Below the pieces are notes generated by a model. It ran no database searches, was not told the origin of the DNA, and was given only the letters and a program-made list of their open reading frames with translations. From contig JAHENA010000004.1 of assembly GCA_024643405.1 (NCBI GenBank), positions 24,166 through 88,165 of the forward strand: a stretch of 64,000 bases of DNA, read 5' to 3'. A program made the position numbers and the translations under genes. The DNA comes from Flavobacteriales bacterium (GTDB lineage Bacteria; Bacteroidota; Bacteroidia; Flavobacteriales; Flavobacteriaceae). This document shows, one piece after another, positions 54,655 to 61,455 of the stretch (position 1 is its first letter; each line of letters starts with the position of its first letter).

Positions 54655-54737
54655 TTTTGTTTTTATAAATCTTCTGTCAAATTTTCTAAAAACTCCAATA
54701 TTTGAATCGATAATAGGTCAATGTTGTGTACAATTAG

Positions 54738-54765
54738 AACCTTCAACCTTTCTTGGTTGGAGGTT
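54738..54765 (+). terminator. Second, duplicated terminator hairpin
   Basis: AACCTTCAACC and GGTTGGAGGTT pair around TTTCTT, exactly 110 bp after the first hairpin; the T run is shorter. Confidence 0.6.
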
Positions 54766-54870
54766 TTATAGTTTATATTTTCTCTAACAATTTTTTCAAA
54801 AAATTCAAGTTTTTAAATTGAAGTTATGTCAATTTAGTTCTGTAAAAGCAAGTATTATGCTTCGGTTACT

Positions 54871-55416
54871 TTAAGATTTCGATTGTAATTTAAATTGAAA
54901 GAATATTTTAATTTCTTCGGATATTTTGTTTTTAACTATTTGAGGAATTTTAATATCAAAATCAGAACTTTTGACCTCAAAATTTCCAGACATTTTTATT
55001 GCATCTGAATCTCGAATAATGGTTACTTGAATATCTTCCATCTTTTTTGTTTTGCCATGGAAATATAATTCACCAATTAATTGAAATTCTTTTTGAGATG
55101 AAATAACATTGGAAGAGAAATCTTTTATAATTCCTTTAAAAGTTGCTTTCGGATATTTATCTGATTCCGCATAGTTTTCGTTAAAATGTTCTTCCATTAA
55201 AGCATTTTTAAATCTAAAACCCTTTACTAAAATTAATGTGGCAAATTCTCCATTTTCTATATTTAATATAGAAGTAACGGTATTTGTATTTGCACTTACT
55301 TCTTCAAATGAAGGTACCGATGCTTCAAAATTCACAGTACCAGTTTTTGTTATATACTTTGTTTGACAAAATGAGTTAAATGCTATAAATACAGCCATTA
55401 AGAGTAATCGTTTCAT
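54871..55416 (-). CDS. YceI-family periplasmic protein, 181 aa
   Basis: A signal peptide (MKRLLLMAVFIAFNSFC) precedes a YceI lipocalin-like barrel: TKTGTVNFEASVPSFEEVSA, then HFNENYAESDKYPKATFKGI, then LIGELYFHGKTKKMEDIQVT and KSSDFDIKIPQIVKNKI. YceI proteins bind lipid-like molecules such as polyisoprenoids in the periplasm. It is the last gene of a minus-strand cluster of exported redox-type proteins. A cysteine at the end of the signal peptide (FNSFCQ) could make it a lipoprotein, though the -1 to -3 context is poor. Confidence 0.85.
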   Translation of the reverse strand: MKRLLLMAVFIAFNSFCQTKYITKTGTVNFEASVPSFEEVSANTNTVTSILNIENGEFATLILVKGFRFKNALMEEHFNENYAESDKYPKATFKGIIKDFSSNVISSQKEFQLIGELYFHGKTKKMEDIQVTIIRDSDAIKMSGNFEVKSSDFDIKIPQIVKNKISEEIKIFFQFKLQSKS

Positions 55417-55451
55417 GATATATGCATTAAATAAAAATTTATTTTAATGTT

Positions 55452-55829
55452 TTAATTTTCTAAAAAACCTTGATCTTTCCATTGCTGTATTAAATCTCTG
55501 TTATTTTGTGACATTAATCCTGCTTGTGGCATTGGGTTATTTGCATTATTTATTCTTTCTATTAGTCCTCTAGTATCAACTGCATTTTTCACTTCGCTAT
55601 AAGTTGTTAAGGACATAGGAGCACTGTTTGTAGTAGGATTTCCATGACATGAGGTACAATTACCACTCATAATAGATTTAATATGACTATTGTAAGTGAT
55701 ATTTGTTGAATTATTAGGGTTTGGATCAGGATTATTAGAACTTGGTGTCGTTGGGTCATCATCACTTCCAGAACAACCAAATAGTAACAGTGTAACCACA
55801 ATTAATGAAATAAGATTTTTTGAATTCAT
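55452..55829 (-). CDS. Monohaem c-type lipoprotein, copy 1, 125 aa
   Basis: Lipobox LLFGC gives an anchored protein with a Pro/Asn/Asp linker (GSDDDPTTPSSNNPDPNPNN). One haem site CTSCH follows (residue about 58-62), and MPQAGLM near 101-107 could supply the distal methionine. This is a short cytochrome c-like domain as found fused or alone in Bacteroidetes. It probably carries electrons in the periplasm. The next gene upstream in the operon, at 55856, is a close relative in layout. Confidence 0.8.
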   Translation of the reverse strand: MNSKNLISLIVVTLLLFGCSGSDDDPTTPSSNNPDPNPNNSTNITYNSHIKSIMSGNCTSCHGNPTTNSAPMSLTTYSEVKNAVDTRGLIERINNANNPMPQAGLMSQNNRDLIQQWKDQGFLEN

Positions 55830-55855
55830 AGCATATTTATTTAAAGTTATTTTTT

Positions 55856-56218
55856 TTAATTTTCTAAAAGACCATCATCTTTCCATTTAATTATTTGGTC
55901 TATTAAGTTTTGAGGTAATCTTGGGCCACCAAAGGGCATGGCATCTTGGCTTCCAACCTGACTTGAGATACGATAAATCAAATTGTTATTAAGAACCGCA
56001 TTTTTAACGTTGTCATATGTTAATAAAGGAGTATTCGCTCCATTTAAGGGTGGACTTTGATGACAGTTGATGCAATTGTTGTTAATGATAGCTTTTATAT
56101 CATAATATGTTGTTATTGTTGCTATTGGTCGTTCATCAATCAAATCACTTTCACTGGCATTTGTGCAATTGAATAGAAAAAGAATAATCAAGACAATTTT
56201 TATAAATATTTTTTTCAT
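55856..56218 (-). CDS. Monohaem c-type lipoprotein, copy 2, 120 aa
   Basis: Signal with lipobox FLFNC, one haem motif CINCH, and DAMPFGGPRLPQNLIDQIIK in place of the distal-Met region of copy 1. The C-terminal WKDDGLLEN mirrors WKDQGFLEN in copy 1, so the two are tandem duplicates that have diverged strongly. The spacing to copy 1 is 26 bp. Confidence 0.8.
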   Translation of the reverse strand: MKKIFIKIVLIILFLFNCTNASESDLIDERPIATITTYYDIKAIINNNCINCHQSPPLNGANTPLLTYDNVKNAVLNNNLIYRISSQVGSQDAMPFGGPRLPQNLIDQIIKWKDDGLLEN

Positions 56219-56229
56219 AACAAATTCTT

Positions 56230-57072
56230 TTAAAATACTCGACTTAAATTAAAGCCAAAATAAATATTACCATCTGACCAATCACCAGAACCTTGTCCAA
56301 GAAAACCATTAGTATTCATTGGTTGAGCATTGGTGAAATGCATCTGAAAAACATGACCTCCAGTTTCTAAATCAAACCCTATAGATAATGGATTCTTAAA
56401 GGGAGAATTATCAGCACGATTTAAATGCCAACCATAATCTGCATTAATAGACCAATGCTTTCCCAGTTTATATCTTCCACCAAACCCTAACGCAAATTGG
56501 GAATTATTTTGTTCGTCAATAAGAACATAGTTATCATGAAAAAAAGTTGGGGCTAATTCTAGACTAAAAGAGGTGTTTATTTTTCGTGAAATTAATAATT
56601 GAGCCGTATAACCTAGACGATGTTTAAATTCTAATTTTGGTAAGTTGTCTTTATCGAGAGCGGTGTTAATTAAAATAGCATTAAATCCAACAATTGTAAA
56701 TGGAAACCCATTTTTTTCTTGTCTTAAAATTCGGTATTTCAATGATGATTCATAAATTTTTTGAAAAGAACTTCTTGATACACCAATATTAAGCCCATCA
56801 GAAATACCAAAGACAAAATTTAACCTGGTAACTGCATCATCCAATCCAAAAAATGTATTGAAACCATTCTCAATGGTTCCAAATCTATGAGACACAATAA
56901 AGGTAAATTCATCCTTTGCCACCAACTTAGTAGATTCAAAATTAACTATTTTTAAACCTTTAAATGTTGCGATTTCATATTGTTTTCCAGTGGAGTCTGT
57001 ATCAATTTCATTTAATAAATTATCTTGTGAAAAGACAAAAACTGGAAAAAGTATAAGCACTAAATATTTCAT
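56230..57072 (-). CDS. DUF5777-family outer-membrane beta-barrel protein, 280 aa
   Basis: Signal peptide MKYLVLILFPVFVFSQ, then beta-strands with alternating polar and hydrophobic residues (DEFTFIVSHRFGTIENGFNT, FGLDDAVTRLNFVFGISDGL) and a C-terminal aromatic end (YFGFNLSRVF), as in DUF5777 barrels. The family has no proven function; it commonly stands beside haem and YceI proteins. It lies 18 bp downstream of the cupredoxin gene, so the two products may work at one site in the envelope. Confidence 0.82.
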   Translation of the reverse strand: MKYLVLILFPVFVFSQDNLLNEIDTDSTGKQYEIATFKGLKIVNFESTKLVAKDEFTFIVSHRFGTIENGFNTFFGLDDAVTRLNFVFGISDGLNIGVSRSSFQKIYESSLKYRILRQEKNGFPFTIVGFNAILINTALDKDNLPKLEFKHRLGYTAQLLISRKINTSFSLELAPTFFHDNYVLIDEQNNSQFALGFGGRYKLGKHWSINADYGWHLNRADNSPFKNPLSIGFDLETGGHVFQMHFTNAQPMNTNGFLGQGSGDWSDGNIYFGFNLSRVF

Positions 57073-57090
57073 AAGTTAGGTTACAATTAA

Positions 57091-57663
57091 TTATAGTTTT
57101 ATGAATCTCTTAGTATGACTAATGTCTAAAGAGCTTACTTTTATAAAATACAAACCTTTGTTTAGTTTTGATATGTCAATAGTGTTTTCTAAGGAATGAC
57201 TTGAATAGATCACATGACCCAATAAGTCAAATATTAAAATGGATTTAATATCAATTCCGTTTGGCATTTGCAGAGAAAGTTGTTCATAAGCAGGATTCGG
57301 GGAAATTGAAAAATTCTTAATGGAATATTCTTCAATACCCAATGGGTTTTCAACTGTTATAGTCCCAGCCATAGTCAAAGGATGAAAACCACATTTGTAT
57401 GGGTTTGTCCCTACTACATTAAACGTATAGATATAAGAACTTCCTAAGCCCGTTTTTGTTCCACTATTAAATGTTTCTGTACTACCGACTTCACTTTGAA
57501 CAGTATGAGAGAAAATGTCTGTCCAAGTCCATCTAACTTTATCACCTACATTAATTGTTAAATCAATATTGGTTCCAATTCCCATTTCCCAATCAAGGTC
57601 ATAGGTTGTTTGTGCTTGTACTCCAAACGAGATAAATACAAGTAAAAGTAATGCTGTTTTCAT
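57091..57663 (-). CDS. T9SS-sorted cupredoxin (plastocyanin-like), 190 aa
   Basis: Signal peptide, then a cupredoxin domain with type-1 copper ligands: His in WTDIFSHTVQSEVGS, and Cys, His and Met in YKCGFHPLTMAGTITVE (Cys+3 is His, Cys+7 is Met). The C-terminal 80 residues are a T9SS sorting domain (FSISPNPAYEQLSLQMP, then LNKGLYFIKVS). It would be a blue-copper electron carrier or copper-binding protein on the cell surface. It is in the middle of the exported cluster. Confidence 0.88.
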   Translation of the reverse strand: MKTALLLLVFISFGVQAQTTYDLDWEMGIGTNIDLTINVGDKVRWTWTDIFSHTVQSEVGSTETFNSGTKTGLGSSYIYTFNVVGTNPYKCGFHPLTMAGTITVENPLGIEEYSIKNFSISPNPAYEQLSLQMPNGIDIKSILIFDLLGHVIYSSHSLENTIDISKLNKGLYFIKVSSLDISHTKRFIKL

Positions 57664-57684
57664 AATTTTAATTTTTAAGGATTA

Positions 57685-58062
57685 TTAATTAATGATATTG
57701 CACTGGTCTAATTTGATTTGTTCTAATAAATCATCATAGCCTATAAACCGTCCTTTAATTTTGATTTGGGAATTATCTTTTAATTGAATGCTAATGTTTG
57801 TATTAAACTGACAGAAAACTATAGAATCCAAAGTGATTGTGTTTTCAGATCGATCGGAAATTTTACCAATAACCTGAATGGTTTTGTTTAAATATTTCGT
57901 TTCTGAATTAACAGGGTCAATTGAAAATTTATTTAATATTTCAACTGAGGTAACATTGTATTCAGCTTTTTCCTTATTTATATCTCTATGATTTTGATAT
58001 ATATAGTTATAGGTTAGTATTGAAATTATGGCCAATACCGCTAATAATATCCAATTTCTCAT
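57685..58062 (-). CDS. Membrane-anchored OB-fold (tRNA_anti-like) protein, 125 aa
   Basis: One N-terminal membrane helix (NWILLAVLAIISILTYNYIY) followed by an OB-fold-like barrel: NKTIQVIGKISDRSENTITL, then NISIQLKDNSQIKIKGRFIG. The tRNA_anti-like family is found widely in Bacteroidetes as anchored envelope proteins with no known ligand. It lies 21 bp upstream of the cupredoxin gene and is probably co-transcribed with it. Confidence 0.7.
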   Translation of the reverse strand: MRNWILLAVLAIISILTYNYIYQNHRDINKEKAEYNVTSVEILNKFSIDPVNSETKYLNKTIQVIGKISDRSENTITLDSIVFCQFNTNISIQLKDNSQIKIKGRFIGYDDLLEQIKLDQCNIIN

Positions 58063-58085
58063 AATGGGTTGGGTTGGTTAAATAA

Positions 58086-58148
58086 GCTGCTTCAGCATTT
58101 ACACTGAAGCAGCGAAGTGCTAGAATTAAATCAAAATCTTGATTTAAT
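58086..58148. terminator. Two adjacent perfect 10-bp hairpins
   Basis: GCTGCTTCAG/CTGAAGCAGC (58086-58095 and 58104-58113) and ATTAAATCAA/TTGATTTAAT (58125-58134 and 58139-58148) stand in tandem between the lipocalin-like gene and the OB-fold gene. They may terminate the upstream transcript or stabilise a processed end. Confidence 0.5.
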
Positions 58149-58185
58149 AGATGAAATTTTCTTTTTCATAAGGATTTCTACTAGC

Positions 58186-58662
58186 TTACATTTTTTCAAA
58201 AATTAAATTGTCTGTGTCGCCATTTCCACCACTTATGTGAATCAATTCAATTTTGGTAGTTGTTCTCATTACAATTTCCCAGTCTTCAGATAATTCACTG
58301 AAATTTGCAGGTGAAAGAAAGTAAATATTAAAATCAATATCATCAGAATTGGTACTGTCGTCATTACTGTTGCTGCTATCAGTAATAGACCATGTGCCAA
58401 TAACAATATTTGAACCATTGTCTGCAGTTAATGAATTGTCCGCTCCAAAAGTGAAACTAAAACCGCTAAAATTATTGGTTTCATCTTGGCCCGAATCAAC
58501 ATAATTTGAAATTATCCATGTTTCAGATTGTACCAACGTTTCTATCTCTTGAATAGTTTGACTATTGTTATTAGAATTCATGTCGTCATCTGATGAACAT
58601 GTTGATGACATTAATGAAAAACTTAACAAGGTTAACAAAGGGTAAATAAAATTCTTTTTCAT
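58186..58662 (-). CDS. Lipocalin-like lipoprotein, 158 aa
   Basis: Signal peptide with cysteine in SLMSSTCSSDDD, a Ser/Asp/Asn linker, then a single beta-barrel-like domain: ETWIISNYVDSGQDETNNFS, FTFGADNSLTADNGSNIVIG, TWSITDSS, typical of lipocalin-like proteins that Bacteroidetes export. No ligand can be predicted. It is 32 bp downstream of a larger relative (59780) with the same C-terminal pattern. Confidence 0.7.
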   Translation of the reverse strand: MKKNFIYPLLTLLSFSLMSSTCSSDDDMNSNNNSQTIQEIETLVQSETWIISNYVDSGQDETNNFSGFSFTFGADNSLTADNGSNIVIGTWSITDSSNSNDDSTNSDDIDFNIYFLSPANFSELSEDWEIVMRTTTKIELIHISGGNGDTDNLIFEKM

Positions 58663-58694
58663 AGCATTTTTTTTGGTTTATTTATAATTTCATC

Positions 58695-59780
58695 TTAGTT
58701 GCAACTATTTTTATAACGCATTCTATCACTATCACCTACTCTTAAATCAATTTTACTTTCTGAATATTGAGAAATTTCATGTAATATCCAGTTATTATTA
58801 CAATAGGGTAAATCTGGGACGTTGATCATTACAATTAAATTATTCGCAGATCCAGTAGCTGTCCAGGTGCCATAATCTGTATTGGCTCCATAGTAAACAG
58901 AGACTGTTCCATCTGCAAAAAAATTGAAGATATAACCATCATAATAATTATCGTAATTTCTATTGTATCGTTCTAATTTGTCAATAGTCCAGTCTGAGCA
59001 AGATATTAATAATGTTTCCAATTGTTCAGTATTGCAATCATCACAGTCGTCATCATTGTAGTCATAATCATCGTCTTCATCACAATCATTTTTATGAGCA
59101 TTAATGGCGTTTTCAAGCTCGTTTAAATTATTAATAACTATTAGCGAGCCATCTACCAACAAAACATTTATAGGAAAGTTAATAGTGACAAGAAAATTAC
59201 TATTTAAGTATTTAAAAAATTCAATGAAATCAATATCAGAATTGAACGAAACAGTATCGATAATCTCGTTATCTTTATTAAACACTGATGCTGTAATTGG
59301 ATATTGAAAATCAAGACATTCTATATCATTATCAGGTTCATTTTCACCGTTGCAGTTGCTGGAATAGTTGCTTAGTTCAGAAGAATTATTTATTATTATT
59401 TCAGAAAAATTTTCAAGTGTAATAGTGATAGGATAAGAAATAATTAAAGTGTCAAGGTCATCATCAGACTCGTCAAAAATATATTCAACAATTAAATAAT
59501 CATTTTCAGATTCTATTGTAACGCTTATTCCATTAGCAGTAACATTAAATGGGAATTTAATATTAAAACAATTAGCTTTATCAATAATATTATCTTTGGA
59601 ACCATCATTGGATGTTGTGTTTTGAATTAAATTAGCGATTGTGGAATTAGCAACTAATACTTCATCTGTAGGTGCTTGAACAAATTCAATTTCCTCTTTA
59701 CGACAAGAGGATAATATGAACAATATGATTAAGCTAAAGTTTAAACTTTTTCTAATGAATATATTAATAAATATTGCCAT
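58695..59780 (-). CDS. Acidic lipoprotein with lipocalin-like C-terminus, 361 aa
   Basis: Lipobox in ILSSC. The middle holds two similar beta-rich stretches (FNIKFPFNVTANGISVTIES and CLDFQYPITASVFNKDNEII), a very acidic segment with mixed cysteines (NDCDEDDDYDYNDDDCDDCN, near residue 240) and a C-terminal lipocalin-like unit (ISCSDWTIDKLERYNRNYDN, FFADGTVSVYYGANTDYGTW) that resembles the neighbour at 58662. The Asp/Cys-rich run could bind a cation. Its leader contains the 15-bp block shared with fecR, supporting the start at 59780. Confidence 0.65.
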   Translation of the reverse strand: MAIFINIFIRKSLNFSLIILFILSSCRKEEIEFVQAPTDEVLVANSTIANLIQNTTSNDGSKDNIIDKANCFNIKFPFNVTANGISVTIESENDYLIVEYIFDESDDDLDTLIISYPITITLENFSEIIINNSSELSNYSSNCNGENEPDNDIECLDFQYPITASVFNKDNEIIDTVSFNSDIDFIEFFKYLNSNFLVTINFPINVLLVDGSLIVINNLNELENAINAHKNDCDEDDDYDYNDDDCDDCNTEQLETLLISCSDWTIDKLERYNRNYDNYYDGYIFNFFADGTVSVYYGANTDYGTWTATGSANNLIVMINVPDLPYCNNNWILHEISQYSESKIDLRVGDSDRMRYKNSCN

Positions 59781-59815
59781 ATGTATTCGTGTCTTTTTAA
59801 ATAAAACAACTTAAT

Positions 59816-59830
59816 ACTAAAATCTCCTGA
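59816..59830 (-). promoter_or_regulatory. Shared leader element TCAGGAGATTTTAGT, copy A
   Basis: Read on the minus strand, the 15-bp block lies 35 bp before the ATG of the acidic lipoprotein gene at 59780. An identical block precedes fecR (60497-60511), and both continue with a similar AAGTTGTT-TAT stretch. It is probably an ECF promoter or operator. Confidence 0.55.
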
Positions 59831-59971
59831 TTTTTTTTTAATTTTTTTTTTAATCTTGTTTTAGGTGTTTGAAAAATTAAAGGTTAAAATATTTTGATAG
59901 GATTAAGTATTGTAAATCATTTATATTGTATAAAAGAATAATTATATATTTAAAGAATAATAAAAAAAAGT

Positions 59972-60496
59972 TTGTCACCAGAAATTAACAAACATATTTG
60001 TGAAGAAGATGTATTTGAGAGTATTTATAAAAAATACTCTAAGGATTTGCACGATTATTTATACTACAAATATGGAGAGAAGTTTAGTCCAAGAGATAAG
60101 ACTCAAGAAGCGTTTATTAAACTTTGGGACAATTGTAAGAATGTAACTTTTAGCAAAGCAAAGTCTTTTCTGTTTACAGTTGCAAATAATTCAATGCTTA
60201 ATGAAATCAAGCATCAAAAAGTGGTTTTAAAATATCATCAAGAGAAGCAACAAGATTATACTAATGAATCACCTGAGTTTATTTTAGAAAAGAATCAATT
60301 TTTACAACGATATCAAAAGGTGTTAGAAAACTTAAGTGAAGAATATCGTGTTGCTTTTTTGTTAAATAAAGTAGAAGGAAAAAAACATAGCGAAATAGCC
60401 AAACTTTTAGGAGTTACTCAAAAAGTGGTTGAGTATAGAATTTATAGTGCCTTCAATATCTTGAAGAAGGAGTTAGAAGGATTTAAAATAAAATAG
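59972..60496 (+). CDS. ECF sigma-70 factor, FecI-like, 174 aa, TTG start
   Basis: Region 2 (YKKYSKDLHDYLYYKYGE, then RDKTQEAFIKLWDNCKNVTF) and region 4 (LSEEYRVAFLLNKVEGKKHS, then EIAKLLGVTQKVVEYRIYSA) are clear. No ATG precedes them in frame, so the start must be the TTG at 59972, after an in-frame stop at 59951-59953. With FecR it forms a cell-surface signalling pair. It is divergent from the exported lipoprotein genes, which share a leader motif with fecR. Confidence 0.88.
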   Translation: MSPEINKHICEEDVFESIYKKYSKDLHDYLYYKYGEKFSPRDKTQEAFIKLWDNCKNVTFSKAKSFLFTVANNSMLNEIKHQKVVLKYHQEKQQDYTNESPEFILEKNQFLQRYQKVLENLSEEYRVAFLLNKVEGKKHSEIAKLLGVTQKVVEYRIYSAFNILKKELEGFKIK

Positions 60497-60511
60497 TCAG
60501 GAGATTTTAGT
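60497..60511 (+). promoter_or_regulatory. Shared leader element TCAGGAGATTTTAGT, copy B
   Basis: It begins directly after the sigma-factor stop codon and lies 32 bp before the fecR ATG. The 15 bases are identical to copy A (59816-59830) and are followed by TTGAAGTTGTTATAT, close to copy A's ATTAAGTTGTTTTAT. So fecR may have its own regulated promoter. Confidence 0.55.
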
Positions 60512-60543
60512 TTGAAGTTGTTATATATTAAAGTTAAGGATAC

Positions 60544-61455
60544 ATGGATAAAGATGACTTAATTAAAAAATGGTTAAAAGATGAACTTACTGATTCTGAA
60601 AAAGAAACATTTAGTAAGTTGGATGATGCGGAATTAAACGAATATATTATTGATAATGCACATTATTTTAAAGCCTCTCATTTTTCAGAATTGGATAATT
60701 TTAATTCGTTTAGTACTCAATATAAATCAACAAAAGGTTTAGTAAAAAAATTAAATTGGTTTAATCCTTTTTTGAAAATTGCAAGTGTTATTGTTATTGG
60801 CTTAGGCATTTATTTAACATTTTTCACAAGTACAAATACTTATATAGAAACATTAGCTAGTGAAAAAACTGTTATGGAACTTCCAGATCATTCAAAAGTT
60901 GAATTAAATGCACTATCTTCAATTGAATTTAATACCAAAGACTGGAAAGATAATAGGGTTCTAAAACTCAATGGAGAAGCCTATTTTGTTGTTGCCAAAG
61001 GAAAAACATTTGATGTTAAAACCAATAGCGGAATTGTAACTGTAGTTGGTACACAATTTAATGTAAAACAACGTGATAATTATTTTGAAGTCAAATGTTT
61101 TGAAGGCGTAGTTAAAGTAATTTCTGATACAATATCAAGAAAGTTATTAGCTGGAGATACCTATCAAATTTTAAATGGTAAATTCACTGAAGGTAAAACC
61201 CTGGAATCTTTACCAAGATGGAAAGAAAACATTAGTGATTTTGACGCTATTCCATTGAAAGAGGTGCTTTTGGAATTAGAAAGACAGTATAATATTCAAG
61301 TATCCTTTAAAAATGTAGATAGCAATAGATTGTTTACTGGAGCATTTGTTCATAATAATCTTGATAACGCCCTAATTGCCATTACTCAACCAATGAATAT
61401 GACCTATGAATTGAGTTCTTCAAACTTGGTAATAATTCATGGAAAAAAGAAATAA
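60544..61455 (+). CDS. FecR-type anti-sigma factor, 303 aa
   Basis: The N-terminal cytoplasmic part (DDLIKKWLKDELTDSEKETF) would bind the sigma factor, a membrane helix lies at about 78-95 (FLKIASVIVIGLGIYLTFF), and the periplasmic FecR domain follows (LASEKTVMELPDHSKVELNA, then GEAYFVVAKGKTFDVKTNSG, VVGTQFNVKQRDN), with a C-terminal DUF4974-like segment (IPLKEVLLELERQYNIQVSF). It transmits the receptor's signal across the inner membrane. It overlaps the receptor gene by 17 bp. Confidence 0.9.
   Translation: MDKDDLIKKWLKDELTDSEKETFSKLDDAELNEYIIDNAHYFKASHFSELDNFNSFSTQYKSTKGLVKKLNWFNPFLKIASVIVIGLGIYLTFFTSTNTYIETLASEKTVMELPDHSKVELNALSSIEFNTKDWKDNRVLKLNGEAYFVVAKGKTFDVKTNSGIVTVVGTQFNVKQRDNYFEVKCFEGVVKVISDTISRKLLAGDTYQILNGKFTEGKTLESLPRWKENISDFDAIPLKEVLLELERQYNIQVSFKNVDSNRLFTGAFVHNNLDNALIAITQPMNMTYELSSSNLVIIHGKKK

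Larger units (their letters stand above)
54614..54833. repeat. Imperfect 110-bp tandem repeat, two units, starting in the tRNA 3' end
   Basis: Unit 1 (54614-54723) begins TTGAGTACAAGTCGAACC and unit 2 (54724-54833) begins TTGTGTACAATTAGAACC; both continue with a terminator hairpin, an AT-rich stretch and end near GGTCAATG / TGTCAATT. The offset is exactly 110 bases. Unit 1 starts inside the 3' acceptor strand of tRNA-Leu, so unit 2 carries a copy of the last seven tRNA bases. No gene is seen in 54621-54870. Confidence 0.6.

Noticed and set aside
54524..54787. An 87-residue plus-strand reading frame over tRNA-Leu and its repeats
   Set aside because: It runs through the tRNA and two terminator hairpins and has no recognisable protein features. 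The tRNA explains the sequence.
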